From an uncultured Flavobacteriales bacterium (GTDB taxonomy: Bacteria; Bacteroidota; Bacteroidia; Flavobacteriales_E; Vicingaceae), in NCBI GenBank assembly GCA_937901255.1, contig CALCHN010000026.1:59020-123019 (forward strand): DNA of 64,000 nt, written 5' to 3'. Below are positions 34,615-44,764 of this stretch, in pieces; position 1 is the first letter of the stretch, and each line of letters begins with the position of its first letter. Below the pieces are notes generated by a model that made no database searches, was not told the origin of the DNA, and saw only the letters and a program-made list of their open reading frames with translations. A program made the position numbers and the translations under genes.

Positions 34615-35268
34615 TTATTGATTGGCTAAGCTTTCAAGAGCATTGAAATCTAGGATTTTAATGTTTTTTCCAGAGGATTGGATAATTTTTTCATCATTGA
34701 GTTCTTTAAGCACTCTAATAATACTTTCGTAAGTAGTGTTTGTTAAACTGGCGTAGTCTTTACGAGGAATGGTGAAACTTAAAAGTTGAGGGTCTTTTTT
34801 GTCGGCACCAAAAATAGTATAATTGTAAAGAATTGCTCTGGCAACTCTATTTTTTACTTGAAGGTGATTAATTTTTGTTTCTGAATTTCTGAGTTCTTCG
34901 GCAAAAAACATCATCAATTGATAGGTAAATTCAATATTGGTTTTTGCTAGTAAGTTAAAAATGTTTAGGGGGATAAAAGTAAGCGTGGTTTCTTCATAAG
35001 TTTTTGCAGAAACAGGATAAATCCAATCTCCACCAAAGCCTCTATGTCCTATAATTTCTCCTTCACCTGTAAGTCTAAAAATTTTCTCTTTACCAGTTGA
35101 TTCGTTTGAAAATACTTTTACTTTTCCTTTATTAATAACAAACAATCCTTTAACATCATCGCCTTCATTAAAAACAAGGTTGTCTTTTTGTAAGGTGTAA
35201 ACGGATTTGTGAAATTCGATAAAATCTATCCATTCTTTTGAGCAGTATTGTTTTAAAAAAGAGTCCAT
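34615..35268 (-). CDS. Crp/Fnr family transcription regulator without cysteine cluster
   Basis: 217-aa second regulator of the family, next to the nar operon. Beta roll: KDNLVFNEGDDVKGLFVINKGKVKVFSNE; dimer helix about residues 120-140; winged helix FTIPRKDYASLTNTTYESIIRVLKELNDEKII, with Glu and Arg in the recognition helix (YESIIR) as in Crp and FNR. Only one Cys (Cys9) exists, so it cannot hold an FNR-type Fe-S cluster. It may sense NO through heme, like DNR or NnrR, or a small ligand. The ATG at 35268 is used. A GTG at 35292 lies inside the -7 element. A near-perfect FNR-type box upstream suggests control by FNR or by itself. Confidence 0.85.
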   Translation of the reverse strand: MDSFLKQYCSKEWIDFIEFHKSVYTLQKDNLVFNEGDDVKGLFVINKGKVKVFSNESTGKEKIFRLTGEGEIIGHRGFGGDWIYPVSAKTYEETTLTFIPLNIFNLLAKTNIEFTYQLMMFFAEELRNSETKINHLQVKNRVARAILYNYTIFGADKKDPQLLSFTIPRKDYASLTNTTYESIIRVLKELNDEKIIQSSGKNIKILDFNALESLANQ

Positions 35269-35289
35269 ATTAATAATATATTTATGCAC

Positions 35290-35333
35290 CAAAGTTATTT
35301 TATAAATAGGATTAAAAATATGATTTTTTTCAG
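35290..35333 (-). promoter_or_regulatory. FNR-type box and promoter of the nar-linked crp gene
   Basis: ATGATTTTTTTCAG (35320-35333, one mismatch) has its centre 29.5 bp from the T of TAACTTTG (35297 to 35290, perfect) on the minus strand. Predicted start is 35285, 17 bases before the ATG at 35268. Confidence 0.65.
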
Positions 35334-35430
35334 GTAATTAAGTAGTATTCATGGTTGCTATTTAATTTTAAATGAAACCTTTTATAATTAAAAACGGTAA
35401 AAGGCAACATTGTAAATAAAAATATAGTCT

Positions 35431-38400
35431 ATGAAAAGAAGTTACTTCCTCGTTTTTATAATATTCTCAATTTGTTTTTTTAATCTCTCTTTTGCTCAAA
35501 CTAGCAATGAGTTTTGGTTTGCACCACCAGAAGTTACTTCAGGTCATGGAGCAGCAGGAACACATGGAATAAGATTAGTAATGGCAACAGGAGCAACACC
35601 AGCAACAGTTACTATTGATCAGCCAGCAAATTTAGCTTTTAATGGAGGTACTCCAATAGTTATAAATATACCTGCAAACTCAGGTCATATTGAGGATATG
35701 ACACCGCATACAGCCGATTTAGAAACAGCACCTCAAGATGTTGTTTTAAACACAGGATTACATATTTCTTCAACAGCAAACATAACTTGTTATTATGAAG
35801 TTACTACACCTTTAAATCCGGATATTTTTGCTTTGAAAGGAGCAAATGGTCTTGGAACAGAATTTTATACTCCTTTTCAAAATACTTGGGCAAACGGTAC
35901 ATACACACCTCCGGCTTACTCCTCTTTTGATATTGTAGCAACAGTTGATAATACAACGGTGTTGATTTATCCTAGAGTACCTTTAGATGGAGGACACCCA
36001 GCTTTAGCATCTTACTCAATTACCTTAAACAGAGGACAAACCTATTCAGGAGCTGTTACAGGAGGGGTTGGGGCAGATAATCCTGCTGGTACTGCTATTG
36101 TTTCAGATCAACCAATTGCTGTTTCTATAAAAGATGATTCTGTAAATCCTGCACCTGAGGGTTGTAGAGATTTAAACGGAGATCAAATTGTACCAGTTGA
36201 TATTGTGGGTAATGAATATATTGTAACTCAAGGAGGGTTAACAACTCCTGAATACGCCTATATAGTTTCTACCGCAAATAACAATGTTATAAATGTAGCA
36301 GGAGTAAATGTAGCTACTTTATTTGCTGGAGAAACTTATAGGGTTACTATAAATAACCCATCAACATATATAACATGTTCTCAGCCTGCTTATGTTTACC
36401 ATATTTCAGGGTTTGGTTGTGAAACGGGAGGAGCTTTATTACCACCATTAAATTGTGCAGGTTCATCACAAGTAAATGTTGTACGTTCAACAACTGAGTA
36501 TTTTGGTTTGAATATAGTTGTACAAGCTGGTAATGAGGGTAACTTTCAATTAAATGGGAATCCTACTTTAATTCCAGCAACTGCTTTTGCTCCTGTTCCA
36601 AATACTGGTGGTACTTGGTTAGCAGCACAAATTAGTTATAATACAATTGATGTTCCTGTAGGTACAAATAATTTAATCACTAACTCTTCTGATGTTTTTT
36701 CTGTAGGGTTAATTAATGGAGGAGCATCTTCAGGGACTAGGTTTGGTTATTTTTCTGAATTTTCAGGAAAAATATTTGTTAATGCTGGAGCTGATATTAT
36801 CGTTTGTGCGAATGATAGTGCTCAACTAAATGGTTCTGTTACAGGAGGTGCTACAACAGGTATTTGGTCAACAAATGGTTCAGGTGTTTTTGTGCCAAAT
36901 AATACAACTTTAAATGCTCAGTATGTTCCAAGTAATGCAGATATATTAGCTGGAAATGTTACATTAACATTAGCTTCAACCAGTATTTGTTTTCCAGAAA
37001 CAGACCAGGTAAATATTACATTTACACCTGCACCAACAGTTAATGCAGGAATTGACCAAACCGTTTGTGGTAATAATCCAGCGGTTACTTTAAATGGAGC
37101 TGTAACTATTGCAACAGGCGGGATTTGGTCTGGTGGAGCAGGAACTTTTGCTCCAAATGCAGCAGCATTAAATGCTACTTACACACCAACAGCGGGAGAA
37201 ATTTCTAATGGTTCGCTTACCTTATATTTAACAACAACAGGTAATGGTACATGTCATCCAGAAGTAGATTCTATGGTAGTTACTTTTGGGCCAGCTCCAA
37301 CAGCAAATGCAGGAACAGATATTAGTGTGTGTGAAAACAATCCAGTTGTATCACTTTCAGGTGGAGTTACTCTTGCTACAGGAGGAGTTTGGTCAGGAGG
37401 TACAGGGACTTTTTCTCCAAATAATACTTCTTTAAATACAAGCTATACACCAACAGCAGGAGAAATTACAAGTGGTAGTGTAACATTAACGTTAACAACT
37501 ACGGGTAATGGAAATTGTAATGCTGTTAGTGATAATATATTGATAACGTTTACACCTGCACCAACGGCAAATGCAGGAGCAAATCAATCCGTTTGTGCCA
37601 ACAATTCAACTGTTAGTTTAAATGGTTCTGTTACAGGAGCAACAGGCGGAAGTTGGTCAGGAGGATTGGGGACTTTTACCCCCAATAATACCACTTTAAA
37701 TGCAACGTATTCTCCTACTGCCGCAGAACTAGCTGCTGGAACTGTAAACCTTACGTTAACAACAACAGGTAATGGAAACTGTAGTGCAGTAACAGATAAT
37801 ATGACTATTACCATAACTCCAGCTCCAACTGTAAATGCAGGAACAGACCAAACGGTTTGTGGAAATAATGCATTAGTAACCTTAAATGGTTCGGTTACGA
37901 TAGCTTCAGGAGGTAGTTGGTCAGGAGGAGCAGGAACATTTACTCCTAATAATTCAACGCTTAATGCTACTTACATGCCATCAGCTGCTGAGATAACCGC
38001 AGGGACAGTAACACTAACATTAACCACTACAGGAAATGCTAGCTGTAATGCAGAAACTGATAACATGACTATTACGATAACTCCAGCACCACAAGTTAAT
38101 GCAGGAGCTAATCAAACATTATGTGCGAATAATGCAAGTGCAACACTTTCTGGAGTGGTTTCAGGAGCAACAGGAGGAGTTTGGTCGGGAGGTACAGGTT
38201 CTTTTAATCCAAGTGCTACGGCTTTAAATGCTATTTATACTCCTTCAGCAACAGAAATTGCTAATGGTAGTGTAATACTTACATTAACTTCTACAGGAAA
38301 TGGTTTGTGTAACGCTGTTTCAGACAATGTTCAACTAACATTTACATTACCACCAACTGCTAATGCAGGAGCAGATCAAACTTTATGTTCTAACAATGCT

Positions 38401-41400
38401 GCCATATCTTTAAATGGTTCAGTTACTATTGCAACAGGAGGAGTTTGGTCAGGTGGTTTAGGAGTATTTACACCAAATAATAATACGCTAAATGCAACCT
38501 ATAATCCAACTGCGGGAGAAATTGCCTCAGGTTCGGTAACGCTAACACTGACAACAACAGGAAATGGAAATTGTGCTTCTACATCAGATAATATGACGGT
38601 ATTTTTCACACCATCTCCTACTGTTGAAGCAGGAGTAAATCAAACAGTATGTGCCAACAATCCTACAATAACATTAAATGGCTCTCAAACAATAGCTTCA
38701 GGAGCTGTTTGGACAGGAGGTAGTGGAACATTTACTCCAAATAATACTACCTTAAATGCTACTTATACTCCTTCAGCAGCAGAAGTTACAGCTGGTTCAG
38801 TAGTGCTTTACCTTACTACAACAGGAAATGGAAATTGTTTAGCAGTTACGGATAGTATGATTTTAACGATAACACCAATCCCAACAGCTAATGCAGGTGC
38901 TAATTTAACATCATGTAGTAATAATCCTTCGGTTACTCTAAATGGTTCTGTAACAGGAGCAACGGGAGGTGTATGGTCTGGTGGAGCAGGTGTGTTTTCT
39001 CCAAGTAACTCTTCTTTAGGAGCAACCTATACTCCTTCAGCAGGAGAAATAACAGCAGGTACAGTAACCTTAACCTTAACCACTACAGGAAATGGAAATT
39101 GTAATGCAGTGTCTGATAATATGACAATTACAATTACTCCACCACCAACAGCAAATGCAGGGGCAGACCAAACAGTATGTGCGAATAATGCAAATGTTAC
39201 TTTAAATGGTTCTGTTAATTTAGCTTCAGGTGGTCAATGGACAGGTGGCTTAGGAATTTTCACGCCAAGTAACACAGCGTTAAATGCCATCTATACACCA
39301 ACAAGTGGTGAAATAGCCTCTGGAAGTTTAACACTAACATTAACCACAACAGGAAATGGTAATTGTAATCCGGAAGCTGATCAAATGGTTATTACCTTTA
39401 CGCCAGCCCCAACAATAAGTGCAGGAGTAGATCAATCGGTTTGTGCTAATAATGCAACAGCAACATTAAACGGAGCAGTTAGTATTGCAACTGGAGCTCA
39501 ATGGTCAGGAGGACTAGGTGTTTTTGCTCCAAATAATACAACCTTAAATGCAAGCTATACACCAACTGCTTCAGAAATAGCAAATGGTTCGGTAATGTTA
39601 TACCTTACATCTACCGGGAATGGAAATTGTTTAAGTGTTGTTGATTCTATGTTGTTAACGATAACACCAGAGCCTACAGTTAATGCAGGAGTAGATCAAA
39701 CAATATGTGTAAATAATTTAAGTGTAAATTTAAGTGGTTCTGTTAGTGGACCAACTTCAACAGGTGTTTGGTCAACTTCGGGAACAGGTGTTTTTATTCC
39801 TAGTAACACCAATTTGAATGCAGTTTATCAAGCTAGTGCTCAAGATTCGATAGCAGGAACAGTAACGTTAACGCTTACGTCAACAAATAACGGTAATTGT
39901 AATGCTGTTTTTGATGATATGGTTATCACCATTTTACCTGCGGGAGGAGCAAATGCAGGAGCAGATCAATCTGTTTGTGCCAACAATGCTAATGTAAGTT
40001 TAGCTGGAATAATATCAGGAAATGCATCAGGTGGAGTTTGGTCAACAAGTGGAACAGGAGCATTTTCTCCAAACAACACCAATTTAAATGCAACTTATCT
40101 TCCAAGTGCAGCAGATATAGCTAGTGGTTCAGTAACCATTACACTAACTGCAAATAGTTGTAATAATGCAACTGATGATATGATAATAACCATTACACCA
40201 TCACCAGTTGTAAATGCAGGTAATGATACAACAGTTTGTGTTAGTAATTTAAATGTTCCTTTAAATGGAAGTGTATCGGGAGCATCTAACACAGGTAGTT
40301 GGTCAACAAGTGGAACAGGAACTTTCTCTCCAAATAATACTACGCTTAATGCTATTTATAATGCAAGTGCTGCAGATTCTGTAAATCAAGGGGTTGTTTT
40401 ATATCTTACAGCAACTAATATTGGAAATTGTTCTCCTGTAATCGATACAGTGGTGATTAACTTGTTTCCAACAGGAGCAGCCAATGCAGGGGCTGACCAA
40501 ACAGTTTGTGCTAATAATGCAACAATAACCTTAAATGGTTCAATTACAGGAGGAGCAACAACTGGGCAATGGACTACTTCAGGCTCTGGTACTTTTATGC
40601 CTTCAGATACTGTTTTAAATGCTACTTATATACCAAGTAGTGCAGATACAGCTGCTGGTTCGGTTAATTTAGTACTAAACGCCACCAATAGTTGTAGTCC
40701 AGCGGCAGATTTCATGGTATTAACCATTACACCAGCTCCTGTTGTAGAAGCAGGACCTGACCAAATTGTATGTGGAACAAATGCTACGTTTAGTTTAAAT
40801 GGTTCTGTTAGCGGTTCAACTACAACAGGAACATGGACAACAAGCGGAACTGGAACTTTCTCAAATAATACGATAATGAACCCAACATATACAGCAAGTG
40901 CTGCAGATATATCTAATGGTGGAGTTACAATTTACTTAACTTCAACCAATAACGGACTATGTAACCCTGTTATAGATTCATTATTGATTTCAATAACTAC
41001 GGGTATTGGTGTTAATGCTGGTCCAGATCAGTCGGTTTGTTTAATAAGTACCCAAACACAATTGATGGGAGCTGTATTTAATGGCTCTACTACCGGACAA
41101 TGGACTACTAACGGAACAGGAACATTCTTTCCACATGATTCTGTTATGACACCAATATATCAATTCAGTGCAGGAGATACCACAGCAGGAACGGTAATGT
41201 TTATTTTAACTTCAACCAATAATGGTAATTGTGCACCTGCATCGGATACGATGATAGTAACTTTTGGAAGTGCAGCTTACGCTAATGCTGGAACAGACCA
41301 AACGATTTGTGCTGATAACTTAAATGTACCATTAACTGGAGTTGTTTCAGGAGGTTCTTCTACAGGAATATGGACAAGCAATGGAACAGGAACATTTAAT

Positions 41401-42588
41401 CCGTCAGATACGGTGTTAACTACTTCTTATATAGCAAGTACAGCAGATTCTGCGGCAGGTTCTGTAGATATTTATTTAACAACAACAAATAATGATGGAG
41501 GTTGTTCTTCAGGAAATGATACTATAACCATCAACTTTGATTATGTGCCAATTGCAGATGCAGGAACTAATCAAACCATTTGTACTACAGTTGATTCTGT
41601 TTACTTAAATGGTAATGTTCAGTATGCAACAGGAGGAACATGGACAACAAGTGGAACAGGAACCTTCGTTCCCAACAATACAGATTTGAATGCTGTTTAT
41701 GTGATGAGTGCTGCTGACATTACTAATGGAAGTGTTCAGATAATATTAACAACAATTAGTGGAACTACTTGTTCTAACAGAGCGGATACGATGACTATTA
41801 CGGTTAATAATCCATTAACAGTAGATTTTAGCTTTTCTGGACAGTGTGTGGGACAAGCAATTAGTTTTTATGATAGCACCTTGGTTGCATCAGGAAGTAT
41901 ATTGAGTTGGGAATGGAACTTTGGTGATGGTGGGTTTGGATTTGTTCAAAACCCTACACATACTTATCTTTCTGACGGAAATTATACCATTACCTTAGTA
42001 GTTACAACTACTACAGGCTGTAAAGATAGTATTTCTCAGTCCATCACTATAAATCCATTACCAATTGCCGATTTTAGTTTTGGTCTTCCACCTTTCTATG
42101 TTGGTGTTGATGTAAACATGAATGATCAATCCTCTGGAGCAAGTTCATGGAACTGGGATTTTGGAGATGATTTAGGAACATCAAATATTCAAAACCCTGT
42201 GTATAATTATACCGTTCCGGGAGTATATGTAATTACTCAGTATGTTACGAGTGCCGCTGGTTGTGTTGATTCTACAAGCAAAGAAATTAAAATTGAAGAA
42301 GATAATGTGATTATTTATCCTCCAACATTTCCAACAGCGTTTACACCTAATGGAGATGATAATAACGATGTGTTCTTTGTAAGAGGAGGTCCGTTTGTGT
42401 ATGTTAATTTCAGAATCTACAATGAGTGGGGAGAAATGATTTTCAGTTCTAATGATGCACAGGACGGTTGGGACGGAACACACAATGGTGAAGAAGTTCC
42501 AATGGGTACTTATGTTTACACCATTAAAGCAGAAACTCTTGATGGAGTTAAATATGATAAATCAGGAAAAATTGCTTTAATAAGATAA
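35431..42588 (+). CDS. Giant repeat adhesin, type IX-secreted
   Basis: 2385 aa. Signal peptide (MKRSYFLVFIIFSICFFNLSFA), then an IgGFc-binding-protein-like N-terminal region (residues about 24-430: EFWFAPPE, ISSTANITCYYE, DQPIAVSIKDDS). Nineteen tandem modules of about 80-85 aa follow (window about 36775-41820). Each has NAGADQTVCANN, then LNGSV, W(S/T)(G/T)G..GTF and NATYTPSA, with two cysteines that could make one disulfide per module. Two PKD domains (WEWNFGDG and WNWDFGDD) and a CHU_C-type C-terminal domain (FTPNGDDNNDVF, then GTYVYTIKA) end the protein, a type B sorting signal for the type IX system. The SprF gene lies 30 bases downstream, as with SprB-SprF. Function: surface adhesion or gliding, by analogy. 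Confidence 0.88.
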   Translation: MKRSYFLVFIIFSICFFNLSFAQTSNEFWFAPPEVTSGHGAAGTHGIRLVMATGATPATVTIDQPANLAFNGGTPIVINIPANSGHIEDMTPHTADLETAPQDVVLNTGLHISSTANITCYYEVTTPLNPDIFALKGANGLGTEFYTPFQNTWANGTYTPPAYSSFDIVATVDNTTVLIYPRVPLDGGHPALASYSITLNRGQTYSGAVTGGVGADNPAGTAIVSDQPIAVSIKDDSVNPAPEGCRDLNGDQIVPVDIVGNEYIVTQGGLTTPEYAYIVSTANNNVINVAGVNVATLFAGETYRVTINNPSTYITCSQPAYVYHISGFGCETGGALLPPLNCAGSSQVNVVRSTTEYFGLNIVVQAGNEGNFQLNGNPTLIPATAFAPVPNTGGTWLAAQISYNTIDVPVGTNNLITNSSDVFSVGLINGGASSGTRFGYFSEFSGKIFVNAGADIIVCANDSAQLNGSVTGGATTGIWSTNGSGVFVPNNTTLNAQYVPSNADILAGNVTLTLASTSICFPETDQVNITFTPAPTVNAGIDQTVCGNNPAVTLNGAVTIATGGIWSGGAGTFAPNAAALNATYTPTAGEISNGSLTLYLTTTGNGTCHPEVDSMVVTFGPAPTANAGTDISVCENNPVVSLSGGVTLATGGVWSGGTGTFSPNNTSLNTSYTPTAGEITSGSVTLTLTTTGNGNCNAVSDNILITFTPAPTANAGANQSVCANNSTVSLNGSVTGATGGSWSGGLGTFTPNNTTLNATYSPTAAELAAGTVNLTLTTTGNGNCSAVTDNMTITITPAPTVNAGTDQTVCGNNALVTLNGSVTIASGGSWSGGAGTFTPNNSTLNATYMPSAAEITAGTVTLTLTTTGNASCNAETDNMTITITPAPQVNAGANQTLCANNASATLSGVVSGATGGVWSGGTGSFNPSATALNAIYTPSATEIANGSVILTLTSTGNGLCNAVSDNVQLTFTLPPTANAGADQTLCSNNAAISLNGSVTIATGGVWSGGLGVFTPNNNTLNATYNPTAGEIASGSVTLTLTTTGNGNCASTSDNMTVFFTPSPTVEAGVNQTVCANNPTITLNGSQTIASGAVWTGGSGTFTPNNTTLNATYTPSAAEVTAGSVVLYLTTTGNGNCLAVTDSMILTITPIPTANAGANLTSCSNNPSVTLNGSVTGATGGVWSGGAGVFSPSNSSLGATYTPSAGEITAGTVTLTLTTTGNGNCNAVSDNMTITITPPPTANAGADQTVCANNANVTLNGSVNLASGGQWTGGLGIFTPSNTALNAIYTPTSGEIASGSLTLTLTTTGNGNCNPEADQMVITFTPAPTISAGVDQSVCANNATATLNGAVSIATGAQWSGGLGVFAPNNTTLNASYTPTASEIANGSVMLYLTSTGNGNCLSVVDSMLLTITPEPTVNAGVDQTICVNNLSVNLSGSVSGPTSTGVWSTSGTGVFIPSNTNLNAVYQASAQDSIAGTVTLTLTSTNNGNCNAVFDDMVITILPAGGANAGADQSVCANNANVSLAGIISGNASGGVWSTSGTGAFSPNNTNLNATYLPSAADIASGSVTITLTANSCNNATDDMIITITPSPVVNAGNDTTVCVSNLNVPLNGSVSGASNTGSWSTSGTGTFSPNNTTLNAIYNASAADSVNQGVVLYLTATNIGNCSPVIDTVVINLFPTGAANAGADQTVCANNATITLNGSITGGATTGQWTTSGSGTFMPSDTVLNATYIPSSADTAAGSVNLVLNATNSCSPAADFMVLTITPAPVVEAGPDQIVCGTNATFSLNGSVSGSTTTGTWTTSGTGTFSNNTIMNPTYTASAADISNGGVTIYLTSTNNGLCNPVIDSLLISITTGIGVNAGPDQSVCLISTQTQLMGAVFNGSTTGQWTTNGTGTFFPHDSVMTPIYQFSAGDTTAGTVMFILTSTNNGNCAPASDTMIVTFGSAAYANAGTDQTICADNLNVPLTGVVSGGSSTGIWTSNGTGTFNPSDTVLTTSYIASTADSAAGSVDIYLTTTNNDGGCSSGNDTITINFDYVPIADAGTNQTICTTVDSVYLNGNVQYATGGTWTTSGTGTFVPNNTDLNAVYVMSAADITNGSVQIILTTISGTTCSNRADTMTITVNNPLTVDFSFSGQCVGQAISFYDSTLVASGSILSWEWNFGDGGFGFVQNPTHTYLSDGNYTITLVVTTTTGCKDSISQSITINPLPIADFSFGLPPFYVGVDVNMNDQSSGASSWNWDFGDDLGTSNIQNPVYNYTVPGVYVITQYVTSAAGCVDSTSKEIKIEEDNVIIYPPTFPTAFTPNGDDNNDVFFVRGGPFVYVNFRIYNEWGEMIFSSNDAQDGWDGTHNGEEVPMGTYVYTIKAETLDGVKYDKSGKIALIR

Positions 42589-42618
42589 GATAGTTAATGG
42601 TTTAAAATTTAAAAACTT

Positions 42619-43599
42619 ATGAAAAATATATATATAATTTCAATAATAGTAGCTTTTGGTTTTTATAATCAATTAAAAGCTCAAGATGCTCATTTATCTC
42701 AATATGATGCTTCTCCAATATTATTAAATCCTGCACTTACAGGACATATAGAAAATGGAGATTTTAGAATCGGAGCGTTATACAGAACGCAATGGGGTTC
42801 AATATCTTCCTCTAGTTTTACTTCAACTGGAATAACTTTCGATACTAAATTGAATGCTAGATGGGGAGTTGGGGCTTATGCTACCAATAACGATTTAGCT
42901 GGATTTATTAATGCTTTTAACTTTATGATTTCAGGAAGTTATCAAATTTCTGATCCACTACAAAACAAGTATAAAATCCTTACGGGTTTACAAGCAGGTG
43001 TTTTGTATAAGAGAATAGATCAACAAGAATTTATTTTTGATAGCCAATACAGTAATGGCGGGTTTAATGAAGATATTCCTTCGGGAGAGGTTTTTAGTAA
43101 AAACAATTTAGTAGTTCCAGATTTTAACTGGGGAGTTGCTTATGTACATACCGATAAAAACTCAAAAATAAGACCTTATGTTGGAGCTTCATTGTTTCAT
43201 ATTAATATGCCAAAAGAGTCGTTTACAGATGCAAGCGATTCCAAACTGCCAATTAGATGGACTTTTAATGGAGGAAGTAAATTTGATGTAAATCCTAATT
43301 TGATGATAGATGTACGCTCGTTATTTCTTTTACAAAGAACTGCTAAAGAAATAAACTTTGGAGCATTAGCGTATTATAAACTAAAAGACAATGATTATAC
43401 TTTAGTTGGTGGAGTTGATGTAAGATGGAATGATGCGGTAATAATTAATGCTGGAATTATGCATAAGAACATTATTTATAGAATGAGTTATGATTATAAT
43501 ACATCATCTTTAAATAATTCAAGTAATGGAAGAGGTGGTACAGAAGTTTCTATTATTTATACTCCATCAAAAATTCGTTCGGCACCATCTTATAATTAA
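42619..43599 (+). CDS. PorP/SprF family type IX secretion membrane protein
   Basis: 326-aa outer-membrane beta-barrel protein. Signal peptide MKNIYIISIIVAFGFYNQLKAQ is followed by the family start DAHLSQYDASPILLNPALTG (residues 23-42) and RIGALYRTQWGSI. The rest is alternating amphipathic strands ending in GRGGTEVSIIYTP. Proteins of this family sit next to large type B-signal adhesins and are needed for their secretion or attachment. The one here directly follows the 2385-aa adhesin on the same strand with a 30-base gap, so it is very likely its dedicated partner. Confidence 0.93.
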   Translation: MKNIYIISIIVAFGFYNQLKAQDAHLSQYDASPILLNPALTGHIENGDFRIGALYRTQWGSISSSSFTSTGITFDTKLNARWGVGAYATNNDLAGFINAFNFMISGSYQISDPLQNKYKILTGLQAGVLYKRIDQQEFIFDSQYSNGGFNEDIPSGEVFSKNNLVVPDFNWGVAYVHTDKNSKIRPYVGASLFHINMPKESFTDASDSKLPIRWTFNGGSKFDVNPNLMIDVRSLFLLQRTAKEINFGALAYYKLKDNDYTLVGGVDVRWNDAVIINAGIMHKNIIYRMSYDYNTSSLNNSSNGRGGTEVSIIYTPSKIRSAPSYN

Positions 43600-43630
43600 C
43601 TTGGTGATTAAAATTTATAGATTTAATTAG

Positions 43631-44635
43631 CTAGCCTCCAATAGCTATCATTGTTCTGTTGTTGGCATTTTTCTCTGGGTCAGAAAAATCTTTATCGGAA
43701 GTCATGCCACCTCTTACGGCTTTTTTGTGGTAAATGCCATCTATAATAATGGGTTTAATATCTTCTCCATTTCTAAGTGGAGTAAGTAGGTTAGTTTCGG
43801 AAGTAGAGAATAAACAGTTTTTTATTCTTCCGTTGGCAGTTAATCTAATTCTGTTGCAGCTATCACAAAATGGATTAGAAACGGTACTAATAACTCCAAA
43901 AGAACCTTTATATCCTTTAATTTGAAAGTTTTTAGCTGTTCCGTTTTTCTTGCTTTTTAGGTTAATAATATTTTCAGAACCATATTTTTCTTCGGCTGCC
44001 GATAAAATTTCGTTTAAGGTAATTACTTTTTCGTTGTTCCATTTATTTCCATCAAAAGGCATAAATTCAATAAATCTAATAGCAACATTTTTATTTTTTG
44101 TAAGTTCTATAAAGTCGTTTATTTCATTATCATTAACTCCTTTAATAATTACGTTATTAATTTTCACGTTAAAACCATTTGCCTCATACAGGTTGATGTT
44201 ATTGATAACTCTATCAAAATAATCTCTCCTGGTAATTTCTTCAAACTTCTTTTTATCTAGCGTATCTAAACTAATATTTACATCTTTAACGCCTGATGTT
44301 TTAAATAATTCAAAATAATTATCTAGTAAAATTCCATTGGTAGTAATGCCTAAATTGATGGGTAGTTGAGTTAATTCAGTAATAATTTTTTCAATATTTT
44401 TTTTAATTAGAGGCTCACCACCTGTTAATCTAATTTTTTTTACACCCATTTCCACAAAAGTTTTGGCAATGGCAATTACTTCTTCATGACTCATTAAATG
44501 AGATTTTTCAGAGAGTTCAATACCTTCTGCGGGCATGCAGTAAAAACATCTTAAATTACATCTTTCTGTAAGAGAAATTCTTAAGTAGTCGTGTACTCTA
44601 CCAAATTGATCTTTTATTTGAGATGCTGAATTCAT
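43631..44635 (-). CDS. moaA: GTP 3',8-cyclase MoaA
   Basis: Radical-SAM enzyme starting molybdenum-cofactor synthesis from GTP. 334 aa. The SAM-cluster cysteines are Cys26, Cys30 and Cys33 in SLTERCNLRCFYCMP. The second cluster site is NPFCDSCNRIRLTANGRIKNC near residues 262-282. The protein ends in Gly-Gly (MIAIGG), which is required for activity in this family. GGEPLIKK near residue 70 is the SAM-binding GGE motif. It is convergent with the SprF gene (31 bases) and has its own promoter (44665-44672) without a clear FNR box. The other moa genes are not in this window. Confidence 0.95.
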   Translation of the reverse strand: MNSASQIKDQFGRVHDYLRISLTERCNLRCFYCMPAEGIELSEKSHLMSHEEVIAIAKTFVEMGVKKIRLTGGEPLIKKNIEKIITELTQLPINLGITTNGILLDNYFELFKTSGVKDVNISLDTLDKKKFEEITRRDYFDRVINNINLYEANGFNVKINNVIIKGVNDNEINDFIELTKNKNVAIRFIEFMPFDGNKWNNEKVITLNEILSAAEEKYGSENIINLKSKKNGTAKNFQIKGYKGSFGVISTVSNPFCDSCNRIRLTANGRIKNCLFSTSETNLLTPLRNGEDIKPIIIDGIYHKKAVRGGMTSDKDFSDPEKNANNRTMIAIGG

Positions 44636-44664
44636 GGTTTTTATTAGATATTTTTATTTTGATT

Positions 44665-44672
44665 CAAAATTA
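44665..44672 (-). promoter_or_regulatory. Promoter of moaA
   Basis: TAATTTTG on the minus strand, a perfect TAnnTTTG. Predicted start is 44660, 25 bases before the ATG. At the position where the FNR-type box sits in other genes there is no palindrome. Confidence 0.55.
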
Positions 44673-44718
44673 CTCATCTTTAAGTGAAATCTTTGTTGTT
44701 ATTCGTTCTTCATAACTT

Positions 44719-44760
44719 CAAAGTACTTTAGGCACTCCTAAGTACTCTAAGTACTTTATA
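44719..44760. repeat. AAGTACTTT-type palindromic repeats
   Basis: Three copies of the palindromic word AGTACT (in AAAGTACTTTA, TAAGTACTC and TAAGTACTTTA) within 42 bases of the spacer between moaA and the hemerythrin gene. They could form a small hairpin and act as a terminator for the hemerythrin gene. Confidence 0.6.
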
Positions 44761-44764
44761 ACTA

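Noticed and set aside
35269..35292. GTG start for the nar-linked crp gene
   Set aside because: It overlaps the perfect -7 element TAACTTTG. The ATG at 35268 follows the predicted transcript start by 17 bases.
36775..41820. CRISPR-like periodic array
   Set aside because: The period is about 250 bases, the frame is open throughout and the repeats encode protein modules.
44695..44708. FNR-type box at moaA
   Set aside because: The expected position upstream of TAATTTTG has no palindrome. moaA seems independent of this control.
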